Origin: Methanobrevibacter sp.
GTDB taxonomy: Archaea > Methanobacteriota > Methanobacteria > Methanobacteriales > Methanobacteriaceae
Length of the DNA: 64,000 nucleotides
Direction of reading: 5' to 3'
NCBI RefSeq assembly: GCF_017431965.1
Contig: NZ_JAFRKB010000025.1
Coordinates: forward strand, 20,587-84,586
The notes under the pieces were generated by a model. It saw only the letters and a program-made list of their open reading frames with translations. It did not search any database and was not told the DNA's origin. Positions within the stretch are counted from its first letter, which is position 1; each line of letters starts with the position of its first letter. Shown one piece after another: positions 57,331 through 64,000 of this stretch. The position numbers and the translations under genes are program-made.

Positions 57331-57759
57331 TTAAATCATTGTTATTTTAAATAATATCTCTTTTAAAGTTTTGATTTCATCTTCACTAATGCCGGCTGTA
57401 ACTTTATCTTCCCAGTTTTGTATGACTTCTATTAGTTCATCTGTCTTTTTGATTCCGTCATCTGTCAATTTGACTAGTTTTTTTCTCCTGTTTTCCGGAT
57501 CCTCCTTTCGTGCAATATATCCATTGTCCTCAAATTTTCTTAAAAGCTTTGCAATGTATGCTCCGCTCACTTTAAACAATTCCACCAAATCATGTTGGGT
57601 TGCAACACCCTGGAATCTTATTCTTAAAAGAACAGAAAATTCCTTTAGTGTCAAATCATTGTAATTAAGGTTGGATTCATAATATGATCCATAACTTGAG
57701 ATTAATTCCTCAACATAATGGTAAATGAATATGTTTTCTGGATTTTCATCGAATGTCAT
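57331..57759 (-). CDS. MarR-family regulator 1
   Basis: The 142-residue winged-helix protein has ATQHDLVELFKVSGAYIAKLLRKFEDNGYIARKEDPENRRKKLVKLTDDG (about 52-102). First gene of MarR-AKR-SDR-cupin, divergent from the flavodoxin operon. The shared gap holds repeated TAGTTAA motifs, probable binding sites. Confidence 0.88.
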   Translation of the reverse strand: MTFDENPENIFIYHYVEELISSYGSYYESNLNYNDLTLKEFSVLLRIRFQGVATQHDLVELFKVSGAYIAKLLRKFEDNGYIARKEDPENRRKKLVKLTDDGIKKTDELIEVIQNWEDKVTAGISEDEIKTLKEILFKITMI

Positions 57760-57795
57760 AATATCTAAACATAATTTTATGTATGCTAGTATAAA

Positions 57796-57849
57796 TAGTT
57801 AATCATAGTTAATAGTTAACTTTATATAACAATCAATATAAATTAACTA
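57796..57849. promoter_or_regulatory. TAGTTAA operator cluster between divergent operons
   Basis: TAGTTAA occurs at 57796-57802, 57806-57812 and 57813-57819 and as TTAACTA at 57843-57849; AGTTAACT at 57814-57821 is a perfect palindrome. Probable MarR sites controlling both directions. Confidence 0.5.
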
Positions 57850-57876
57850 TTAAATTCAACAAAAAGAGTTGAAATC

Positions 57877-58485
57877 ATGAAAGTATTATTAGTAAATGGA
57901 AGTCCAAATAAAGAAGGATGCACCTATGTAGCATTAAAGCAAATACAAAAAACCCTCAATGAAGAAAACATAAATTCTGAAATCTATCGTATGGGACATA
58001 AAGATATTAGGGGATGCATTGACTGTAGAAAATGCAGCGAACTTAGAAAATGCGTTTTTAATGATGAAGTCAATGCTTTTGTTGAAAAAGCAGAGGAATT
58101 TGACGGATTCATCTTTGGTGGACCGGTCTATTACGGTACAGTCAATCCGACATTGACAAACTTCATGACAAGAGTGTTTTTCTCTTCATTTTTTGGCGGA
58201 AAACGGATATTTCGCCTAAAACCTGCAGCTGCAGTTGCAAGTGCCAGGAGAGCGGGAACTATGACCGCAATCGATACAATCAACAGATTTTTCACATGGG
58301 CTGAAATGCCAATAATCAGCTCAACATACTGGAATGTAATCTATGGTACCAAAGCGGAAGAGGCACTGGAGGATCTGGAAGGATTAAGGACAATGACAAC
58401 TCTTGCAAGAAATATGGCGTGGTTTTTAAAAATAAAAGAATTAAGTCTAAAAGAGGGAATTCCATTGCCACAACAAAGTAAATAA
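57877..58485 (+). CDS. flavodoxin-fold oxidoreductase, iron-sulfur flavoprotein type
   Basis: The 202-residue protein begins KVLLVNGSPNKEGCTYVAL (FMN loop) and has GCIDCRKCSELRKC (C-x2-C-x2-C-x4-C, about 47-60), the compact motif of iron-sulfur flavoproteins, then FDGFIFGGPVYYGTVNPTLTNFMTR. It may reduce oxygen, peroxide or quinones for detoxification. First of flavoprotein-acetyltransferase-NTF2. Confidence 0.87.
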   Translation: MKVLLVNGSPNKEGCTYVALKQIQKTLNEENINSEIYRMGHKDIRGCIDCRKCSELRKCVFNDEVNAFVEKAEEFDGFIFGGPVYYGTVNPTLTNFMTRVFFSSFFGGKRIFRLKPAAAVASARRAGTMTAIDTINRFFTWAEMPIISSTYWNVIYGTKAEEALEDLEGLRTMTTLARNMAWFLKIKELSLKEGIPLPQQSK

Positions 58486-58502
58486 ATTAAGGAGATGATA
58501 GA

Positions 58503-59042
58503 ATGGAGAGAGTAGATTTGGATAAAATTTCACAGGAAGAATTGGAACAGTCAATCAAGCAATCAAAAGTCCTGTTTAAATTCAACCACACAGAGCCTAT
58601 GACTGAAGAATATGCATCATTGCTTAATGAATTGCTCGATGGCAACATCGGAGAAAACAGCACTATCACTGCACCATTTGCCGGTGCAGCATTTCACAAA
58701 ATGAAAATTGGAAATAATGTGTTTATCAACAGCAACTGCCTTGCAATGGCCAGAGGCGGAATCACAATAGAAGATGATGTAATGCTTGCAGGAAACGTTC
58801 AATTATTGTCCAATAATCATGATGAATATGAAAGACAGGTACTTTTATGCGAGAAAATCGTTATTAAAAAAGGGGCATGGATTGGAGCAGGTGTGAGTAT
58901 TTTGCCTGGCGTCACAGTTGGAAAATATGCAATTGTTGGAGCGGGAGCCATTGTTACAAAAGATGTTCCGGATTATTCTGTGGCTGTAGGTGTGCCTGCA
59001 AAAGTTGTTAAAACACTTGATAAAGATAAATTTCCTGAATAA
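58503..59042 (+). CDS. hexapeptide-repeat acyltransferase (maltose acetyltransferase-like)
   Basis: The 179-residue protein has an N-terminal helical domain and left-handed beta-helix repeats (IGNNVFINSNCLAMARGGI, IEDDVMLAGNVQLLSNNHD, WIGAGVSILPGVTVGKYAIVGAGAIVTKDVPDYSVAVGVPAK). The expected catalytic His is in SNNHDEYE. Acceptor unknown. It starts 17 nt after the flavoprotein gene. Confidence 0.87.
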   Translation: MERVDLDKISQEELEQSIKQSKVLFKFNHTEPMTEEYASLLNELLDGNIGENSTITAPFAGAAFHKMKIGNNVFINSNCLAMARGGITIEDDVMLAGNVQLLSNNHDEYERQVLLCEKIVIKKGAWIGAGVSILPGVTVGKYAIVGAGAIVTKDVPDYSVAVGVPAKVVKTLDKDKFPE

Positions 59043-59054
59043 GAAGGTTTTAAT

Positions 59055-59447
59055 ATGAATGTATCTGTAATTAATAAAAGAAATTTGACAGACATTCAGG
59101 AAGACGTCCTTGAAAGATTTATGGACTTTCAGGAAGCGATGATTGAAAAGAATCTGGAAAAATTAAATGAAATCATATGTGATAATTATACATTAACACA
59201 TATGTCCGGAAAAACACAGACAAAACAAGAATTCATTGATGAGATCATGTATGGAACACTAAACTATTACAAATCAACAATTAACAATCCTGATATAAAA
59301 GTATGTGGTGAAAATAAAGCAATATTTAAGGCAGATGTAACCCTTGATGCAAAAGTATACGGAATTAAAGGAACATGGACTCTTCATTCACAACAAACAT
59401 TGGAAAAAATAAATAACAAGTGGTATATTAGCAAATGGGATAATTAA
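59055..59447 (+). CDS. NTF2/SnoaL-like domain protein
   Basis: A 130-residue alpha+beta cone-fold protein: helix DVLERFMDFQEAMIEKNLEKLNEIICDNYTLTHMSGKTQTKQEFIDEI, then strands ending WTLHSQQTLEKINNKWYISKWDN. Typical of DUF4440/SnoaL-like proteins; no catalytic residues can be named. Last of the three-gene operon, 12 nt after the acetyltransferase. Confidence 0.82.
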   Translation: MNVSVINKRNLTDIQEDVLERFMDFQEAMIEKNLEKLNEIICDNYTLTHMSGKTQTKQEFIDEIMYGTLNYYKSTINNPDIKVCGENKAIFKADVTLDAKVYGIKGTWTLHSQQTLEKINNKWYISKWDN

Positions 59448-59582
59448 GATGATATATTGATGAGATTATATGGTGGAGTTGGAAAAATATGTATGTAAAG
59501 AAATTGTAAGTTGATATAATGCCTTAATCTTTTGAATTACTTTAGTAATTATAATATGCGAAATGAATTGTATAGAGTTTCA

Positions 59583-59634
59583 GTACTTGAAATCGATAAG
59601 TATCTGAACTTTATAAGTTTTATACGAAATGTTC
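59583..59634 (+). repeat. R2 element, copy b
   Basis: CGATAAGTATCTGAACTTTA then GTTTTATACGAAATGTTC; the TTTATAAG stretch looks like a TATA box about 90 bp before the GNAT gene. Nearly identical to copy a at 41418. Confidence 0.6.
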
Positions 59635-59702
59635 TTATTATTTTTTGTTTTCTTAATTAAAAACAAAACATATTTGTATACTAAAAAATAAACATAACAT
59701 TA

Positions 59703-60182
59703 ATGATAATCAGAGAATTTAACTTAAATGATTTGAATCAAATGATTTCAATCTGGAATGAAATTGTTGATGAAGGAATTGCATTTCCACAGGAAACATT
59801 ACTGGATTCAAAATCAGGATTGGAATTTTTCTCTTCTCAAAGTTACACAGGGATTTGCTTAATTGACAATGAAATTGTCGGGTTATATATTTTGCATCCA
59901 AATAATGTTGGAAGATGTGCCCATATTGCAAATGCAAGTTATGCAGTATCTTCAAAGCATAGAGGAAAACATATTGGTAAACAATTGGTTATTGATTCGA
60001 TTAAAAAAGCCAAACATTTAGGATTTTTAATTTTGCAGTTCAATGCTGTTGTCGAAAATAATGCATCGGCAAGGCATCTATATGAAAAATTAGGTTTTAC
60101 GCAACTTGGAACAATTCCAAAAGGTTTCAGATTAAAAAACGGGGAATATGCAAACATCTGTCCATATTATATTGAGCTTTAA
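59703..60182 (+). CDS. GNAT-family N-acetyltransferase
   Basis: A 159-residue GNAT of the phosphinothricin-acetyltransferase-like kind: MIIREFNLNDLNQMISIWNE at the N-terminus, acetyl-CoA loop VSSKHRGKHIGKQLVIDSIKKAK (about 80-102), and VVENNASARHLYEKLGFTQLG. Substrate unknown. Preceded by an R2 copy that may be its promoter. Confidence 0.88.
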   Translation: MIIREFNLNDLNQMISIWNEIVDEGIAFPQETLLDSKSGLEFFSSQSYTGICLIDNEIVGLYILHPNNVGRCAHIANASYAVSSKHRGKHIGKQLVIDSIKKAKHLGFLILQFNAVVENNASARHLYEKLGFTQLGTIPKGFRLKNGEYANICPYYIEL

Positions 60183-60257
60183 TTATTTCAACTAATTTTC
60201 AAAATCAATTTTCTTCAACAAAGTTTTTTAAGAGTCTAATGGATTTATTCGAGGAGC

Positions 60258-60356
60258 TCAAAAATTTTATAATTATCAAAAAATAAATTTTTTAGTAGAG
60301 TTTTGTGGTTCAAATCGATAATGTTGCGAACTATATCATACGTTTTATACGAATGA
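60258..60356 (+). repeat. R2 element, copy c
   Basis: ATCGATAATGTTGCGAACTA...GTTTTATACGAATG, about 100 bp shared with copy d. It leads straight into the 3' side of R1 copy E, as copy a does for R1 copy A. Confidence 0.6.
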
Positions 60357-60378
60357 AAATCTTTAATTATTATAAGTT

Positions 60379-60435
60379 CTAAAAAAAGTAGTGTAGAGAG
60401 ACCATAAGTATGACAACTATCGCATGCCCTTTCAT
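60379..60435 (-). CDS. R1 small hydrophobic peptide, copy E (18 aa)
   Basis: ATG 60435 opens MKGHAIVVILMVSLHYFF, stop TAG; only V5A differs from copy A. The stop codon differs (TAG here, TGA in A) yet the frame has the same length. Confidence 0.5.
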   Translation of the reverse strand: MKGHAIVVILMVSLHYFF

Positions 60436-60499
60436 ATAATAACCTCAATTATTAGTTAATACTATTTTTCATTTTTAAATTATATATAAATAGCTATTT
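60379..60499 (-). repeat. R1 repeat, copy E
   Basis: Palindrome AAATAGCTATTT (60488-60499), TATA-like TTTATATATAATTT, leader, GAGG at 60443-60446, 18-codon frame and T-run. Differs from copy A at few positions. Confidence 0.85.
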
Positions 60500-60650
60500 G
60501 AAAAAAATTACAGTTATATAATCTAAATTCATTAAGTTATTTTAACTCATAAATTTACCCGTTCCAAAGGGATAACATGAAATACAATGTTTTTTAATTT
60601 ATTTCCTACGATATAATGTCATACCTTTAAATACAAAGCAGAACATAACT

Positions 60651-60679
60651 ATTGCCCAGACAATAATTGCTTAGACAAT
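60651..60679 (+). promoter_or_regulatory. tandem ATTG-N3-AGACAAT sites before MFS gene
   Basis: ATTGCCCAGACAAT (60651-60664) and ATTGCTTAGACAAT (60666-60679), 15 bp apart, related to the palindrome TTGTCTAGACAA between the SDR and MarR 2 genes (63176-63193). Probable MarR 2 operators. Confidence 0.55.
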
Positions 60680-60700
60680 TAAAATTAGGATAGACCAATT

Positions 60701-62092
60701 ATGAAATTTGAAAATAAGAACGGATTGACAACTCTAATCATACTCATAATAGCTGCAAGCGTTACAATAACCTCCCAAAGTATTTTAACCACAAGTTTAA
60801 GTCACTATATGCATGACTTTTCAATATCCTCCGCAACGGCACAATGGACGTACTCAGTATTCCTTTTAGTGCTGGGAGTGATGATTCCTCCAACAGCATA
60901 CATAACCAAAAGATTCAAAATTAAAAGCATATTAAACACTTCACTCATTCTGTTCATAATAGGGTCAGTGATTGCATTTTCAGCAGACAGCATTGAAATT
61001 CTAATTCTTGGAAGAATCCTCGAAGCAATGGGAACTGGGATACTAATGCCAATATGCCAGATATTAATATTTAAAGTGGTGAGTGAAGAAAAATGGGGCA
61101 TCTACATGGGGCTTTATGGATTAATCGTTGGAATAACACCTGCAATGGGACCTACAATTGGAGGAATGCTGGTTGATTTAGTGAATTGGAGATTCATATT
61201 TGAAGTATTTGCAATATTTGCGTTCGCAATTTTAATATTGTCCATTTTCTTTGTCAGATTCGAATTAGAAACAGAAAACTATCCTTTAGACATCACCTCA
61301 CTTATATTGTCCATTTTATTATGTGTTGGAATAATGGTTGGATTTTCAAACATTGCAGAACACGGATTAGACATTATCTATGTAATATTACCAATAATAA
61401 TCGGACTGATAACCCTAGCATTATTTGTAAAACGCCAAACCAAACTTGAAAAGCCGTTAGTGAACCTTAAAGTTCTAAAAAACAAATACTTTGTTTATGG
61501 AACACTTTTTGCCGCAATTTTATACTACACTATGAGCGGGATAAATGTTATGGTTCCATTATTCGCACAAAACATTTCAAATTTCACCCCTACACAGTCA
61601 GGATTAATATTACTTCCATCCGCATTAGTCCTGATGGCATTTAATTTCATTGGTCCGATATTATCAGATAAGATTGGAATAAAACCCACTTTAATCATAG
61701 CTTCAATTTTAAACATCATATCATTTTCTTCAATGATGACCTATGATATGACTTCAAGTTTTGAATACCTGTTTGTCACTCAAATAATTAGAGGAATAGG
61801 GTGCGGATTAGGTTTGACTCCGGCAATAACCTGGACAATAAGTGTTGTTGTAGAGGATGTTGAAGATGCAACTGCAATTAACAACACCACAAGACAAATC
61901 ATAGGAGCAATAGGATCATCAATGACCGTGGTGATAATGCAAATCCTTGCAAATGGAAATATCACTCACAACCAGACATCTGTAAACGCATTCAGCATGA
62001 CCTCTTTTGTAATGATAATCCTAACGCTGATTATTTTAATGATTTCAGTGTTATTCATCAAAAGTAAAAATGAAATTGAGGGCTTGAAATGA
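60701..62092 (+). CDS. MFS multidrug efflux transporter, DHA2 type
   Basis: The 463-residue protein has about 14 helices and DHA2 features: ATAQWTYSVFLLVLGVMIPPTAYITKRFKIK (motif A region), LGRILEAMGTGILMPICQ (motif B), and LYGLIVGITPAMGPTIGGMLVDLVNWRFIF (motif C). Proton-driven drug or metabolite export. Its operators match those of MarR 2. Confidence 0.9.
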   Translation: MKFENKNGLTTLIILIIAASVTITSQSILTTSLSHYMHDFSISSATAQWTYSVFLLVLGVMIPPTAYITKRFKIKSILNTSLILFIIGSVIAFSADSIEILILGRILEAMGTGILMPICQILIFKVVSEEKWGIYMGLYGLIVGITPAMGPTIGGMLVDLVNWRFIFEVFAIFAFAILILSIFFVRFELETENYPLDITSLILSILLCVGIMVGFSNIAEHGLDIIYVILPIIIGLITLALFVKRQTKLEKPLVNLKVLKNKYFVYGTLFAAILYYTMSGINVMVPLFAQNISNFTPTQSGLILLPSALVLMAFNFIGPILSDKIGIKPTLIIASILNIISFSSMMTYDMTSSFEYLFVTQIIRGIGCGLGLTPAITWTISVVVEDVEDATAINNTTRQIIGAIGSSMTVVIMQILANGNITHNQTSVNAFSMTSFVMIILTLIILMISVLFIKSKNEIEGLK

Positions 62093-62093
62093 A

Positions 62094-62252
62094 ATATGCC
62101 AACTTCAGCCAATTGATATACATATCATCTCTGAAATATTAATTAAATATGAAAACTTTAAAAAAGACATTTTTAAAGAATTTGATGATGAAGACTGTTT
62201 ACAGTTAGTAAAATATCTGGAAATGCTATCAGCAAGTCTAAAAAATTACTGA
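62094..62252 (+). pseudogene. C-terminal fragment of a MarR-like regulator
   Basis: After the MFS stop an open frame without start reads ICQLQPIDIHIISEILIKYE... and ends LEMLSASLKNY, a charged helix pattern like the MarR C-terminal dimer helix. Most of the gene is missing, so it is probably a remnant. Confidence 0.4.
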
Positions 62253-62293
62253 AAATGTTTTGATTTAAATTTGAAATAGGAGTATCTAAACTC

Positions 62294-63133
62294 CTATTCC
62301 ATTTGTTTTATCATGGAAGTTGCATATTTTCCACCATCCATAATAATATCGCAACCGGTTAGATATTCATGTCCCGGAGAGAGCAATGCTTTTATTAAAC
62401 TTGCCATTTCATCCGGTTCGCCCAATCTTTTAAATGCTGTTCCTTTTCTAATTATTTCCAGATTTTCTTCCTGTGTAGCGAGCATAGGTGTCATGAAGGA
62501 ACCTGGGGCAATAGATATGATACGGCTATTATTCTTTTCAGCCACTCTTTGTGTATTTGCCATTGTATAATACATTACAAAGCGTTTTGAGCAGCAATAT
62601 GGCATATATGACTCTCCAAGATGTGCCGCTCTTTGATCTTGAATTGGAGGAACCAATTCCAATGTTTTTTCAATGAAATCATCGGAGTCAGGATTCATCC
62701 ATACCTCAAAATCTTCCGGTTTTGCAGGATAGTAGTAACCTGTGATTGATGAGAAGTTCACAACTGTTGAATCATCTAACTTATCAATGAATGCTTCGAG
62801 CACATAATGTGTTCCTAGCATGTTAATTTTAACAATAGCTTCTGGACTGGCAACATCAAAATCTACTCCTGCAGCATTTATTAAGCTACCTATTGGAGCA
62901 ATTGTTTCTGCATAGTCCGCAAATTCTTTTAATGATTCAGGTTTTGATACATCACATGTTTTTCCGTATGCTTCAATGCCTTCTGATTTAAGTTCTTCAA
63001 GTGCGTTATTCAGGCGTTCCTCGTTTCTTCCACCTATAAGAACTGGTCCAAATTCGCTGAGGGCTTTTGCAGTTGCAAGCCCCATTCCTGAAGTTCCGCC
63101 GGTTACCACTTGTAATTTATTTTCTAATGTCAT
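62294..63133 (-). CDS. short-chain dehydrogenase/reductase 2
   Basis: The 279-residue SDR has TGGTSGMGLATAKAL (about 10-24), INAAGVDFDVASPE (NAG motif), VNFSSITGYY, and the active YMPYCCSKRFVMYYTM (Tyr-x3-Lys). C-terminal GHEYLTGCDIIMDGGKYA. Similar to hydroxysteroid-dehydrogenase-like SDRs; substrate unknown. Divergent from MarR 2 across a palindromic operator. Confidence 0.88.
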   Translation of the reverse strand: MTLENKLQVVTGGTSGMGLATAKALSEFGPVLIGGRNEERLNNALEELKSEGIEAYGKTCDVSKPESLKEFADYAETIAPIGSLINAAGVDFDVASPEAIVKINMLGTHYVLEAFIDKLDDSTVVNFSSITGYYYPAKPEDFEVWMNPDSDDFIEKTLELVPPIQDQRAAHLGESYMPYCCSKRFVMYYTMANTQRVAEKNNSRIISIAPGSFMTPMLATQEENLEIIRKGTAFKRLGEPDEMASLIKALLSPGHEYLTGCDIIMDGGKYATSMIKQME

Positions 63134-63175
63134 ATTAACACCTCTGATTATAATTTGTATTTTCCATTAAATAAA

Positions 63176-63193
63176 TATTTGTCTAGACAAATA
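63176..63193. promoter_or_regulatory. 18-bp palindrome between SDR 2 and MarR 2
   Basis: TATTTGTCTAGACAAATA is a perfect 18-bp palindrome in the divergent gap and overlaps the likely promoter of the MarR gene. Related half-sites precede the MFS gene. Confidence 0.7.
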
Positions 63194-63226
63194 ATATTTT
63201 TATATCTATTAATCCAAAATAAATAC

Positions 63227-63640
63227 ATGGAATACGATTATATAATCTCATTATGTTCATCAATTAAAAAAGATTACACTAAAAATATTAATTCAATATT
63301 AAAGGATTTGAATGTAACATTATCCGATTTTGCTTTTTTAAACATATTGTATCATGAAAATAACTTAACCCAGGACAATCTGGCAAAAAAAGTCCAATAT
63401 AATAATGCTACTGTTACCCGGTCACTAATAAGATTGGAAAAAAGAGGATTCATCAAAAGAAATCAGAATATTGATGACAAAAGGGAAAAAATTGTCCAGC
63501 TAACTCCAATTGGAAGAGAAGTGACACAGGATGTGATTCATAAATTAGAAGAGTATGACCAGCATACATTAAGAGATTTTGATGATGAAGAAATTGAAAA
63601 TTGCAAAAGATTCCTTAAAAAATACTTAAAGAAATTATAA
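63227..63640 (+). CDS. MarR-family regulator 2
   Basis: About 137 residues starting MEYDYIISLCSSIKKDY. The winged helix is LTQDNLAKKVQYNNATVTRSLIRLEKRGFIKRNQNIDDKREKIVQLTPIG. ATG 63227 is preferred to 63155, which would place the palindrome inside the coding region; TATA-like sequence near 63195-63205 makes the transcript nearly leaderless. Probably represses itself, SDR 2 and the MFS pump. Confidence 0.87.
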   Translation: MEYDYIISLCSSIKKDYTKNINSILKDLNVTLSDFAFLNILYHENNLTQDNLAKKVQYNNATVTRSLIRLEKRGFIKRNQNIDDKREKIVQLTPIGREVTQDVIHKLEEYDQHTLRDFDDEEIENCKRFLKKYLKKL

Positions 63641-63715
63641 GTCATATCCATTAACCATTTGTAATCTTCAATGAAAATTTTCACTTGATTTTTTGAAAGA
63701 GTCGGAGTGGAAAAA

Positions 63716-63802
63716 TCACTGATGATAAATAATTATCATGAGGTTTAAAAAAAAAAAGTAGTGTAGAGAGGTAAGTGATACAACTATCGCATAAGTTTTC
63801 AT
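63716..63802 (-). CDS. R1 small peptide, copy D (28 aa, extended)
   Basis: ATG 63802 with GAGG upstream opens MKTYAIVVSLTSLHYFFF, as in the other copies, but an 11-base T-run replaces the stop region and the frame continues ten more residues (LNLMIIIYHQ). Either a longer peptide or a copy that lost its stop. Confidence 0.35.
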   Translation of the reverse strand: MKTYAIVVSLTSLHYFFFLNLMIIIYHQ

Positions 63803-63868
63803 AAAACTACCTCAATTATTTTAATTAATACTATTTTACTTTTTAAAATTATAAATAAATAGCTATTT
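63747..63868 (-). repeat. R1 repeat, copy D
   Basis: Palindrome AAATAGCTATTT (63857-63868), TATA-like stretch, leader, GAGG and peptide frame. Beyond the T-run lies a hairpin ATGATAA-ataa-TTATCAT (63722-63739), a possible terminator. The rest of 63641-64000 shows nothing else. Confidence 0.8.
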
Positions 63869-64000
63869 TGGAAGCTACAAAAAATAGGAATTAATAGATA
63901 ATGGTGAAATATATATTAACAATATTGTCATTAATGTGTAGATATTAAAAACTAGAATTCTACTTTTATCATGAAGGTAATTTATACTCTTTGCCAGTTG

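Noticed and set aside
60245..60448. 67-residue minus-strand frame over R1 copy E
   Set aside because: It lies in a different frame from the peptide with the ribosome-binding site, has no start signals and is not kept in other copies.
41490..63868. R1 units as a transposon-derived MITE
   Set aside because: No terminal inverted repeats or target duplications are visible, copies share one orientation, and each contains ordered expression signals.
41490..63868. R1 units as a CRISPR array or CRISPR leader
   Set aside because: Copies are kilobases apart with genes between; there are no short spacers and no cas genes.

Overview
The window is low-GC archaeal DNA that reads like a host-associated Methanobacteriales genome, most likely Methanobrevibacter. 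Supporting genes are glycerol-1-phosphate dehydrogenase (archaeal lipid), CofC (coenzyme F420), a UPF0179 protein, archaeal-type ProRS and PheT, a DHH/RecJ-like nuclease with archaeal domain order, and large secreted beta-helix adhesin-like proteins. The species is an inference; no rRNA is present.

Layout. 1-5.6 kb: zinc-ribbon proteins and a RecJ-like nuclease. 5.7-7.7 kb: superoxide reductase and the NifS/NifU iron-sulfur pair. 7.8-13.9 kb: a sulfur-amino-acid locus (metY; cysK-cysE-regulator-tRNA-Cys-cysS) whose two control regions share an identical 18-bp element and several GTTAT/ATAAC inverted repeats. 13.9-21.4 kb: housekeeping genes (nth, aroA, valS, pheT). 22-27.6 kb: two divergent adhesin-like genes. 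27.7-33.8 kb: rpiA, UPF0179, egsA, a tandem pair of half-size membrane proteins, proS-cofC-thiD. 33.8-39.3 kb: ABC importer, metal P-type ATPase with its small partner, CPBP protease, carboxymuconolactone decarboxylase (CMD) family protein. 39.4-64 kb: an accessory region with a tannase-like esterase, an ECF/ABC transport cluster with AraC regulator, an ACR3/BASS transporter, an AAA ATPase, and two MarR-controlled redox/efflux cassettes, with long intergenic gaps and gene remnants.

The most unusual signal is a family of five ~120-bp intergenic repeats (R1; about 41.5, 52.1, 54.1, 60.4 and 63.8 kb), all in the same orientation. Read on the minus strand each has a conserved AATAGCTATT palindrome, a TATA-like box, a purine-rich ribosome-binding site, and a start codon opening a hydrophobic peptide of 16-18 residues (for example MKGHVIVVILMVSLHYFF), followed by a T-run. 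Indels between the intact copies are multiples of three and one copy is visibly broken. The promoter/leader also resembles that of the CMD gene at 39.25 kb. A second dispersed element (R2), on the plus strand, lies just beyond the 3' end of two R1 copies and in front of other genes, where it could be a promoter for antisense RNA. Together these could be a small-protein or type-I-toxin-like system; that function is inference only.

Other regulatory structure: TTAGG-N4-CCTAA boxes (DtxR/IdeR-like) in front of the P-type ATPase, the ABC/ECF operon, the methyltransferase operon and the ACR3/BASS gene, suggesting one metal-responsive regulon; three 20-bp palindromes at exact 40-bp intervals in front of the AAA ATPase; and palindromes at both MarR cassettes.
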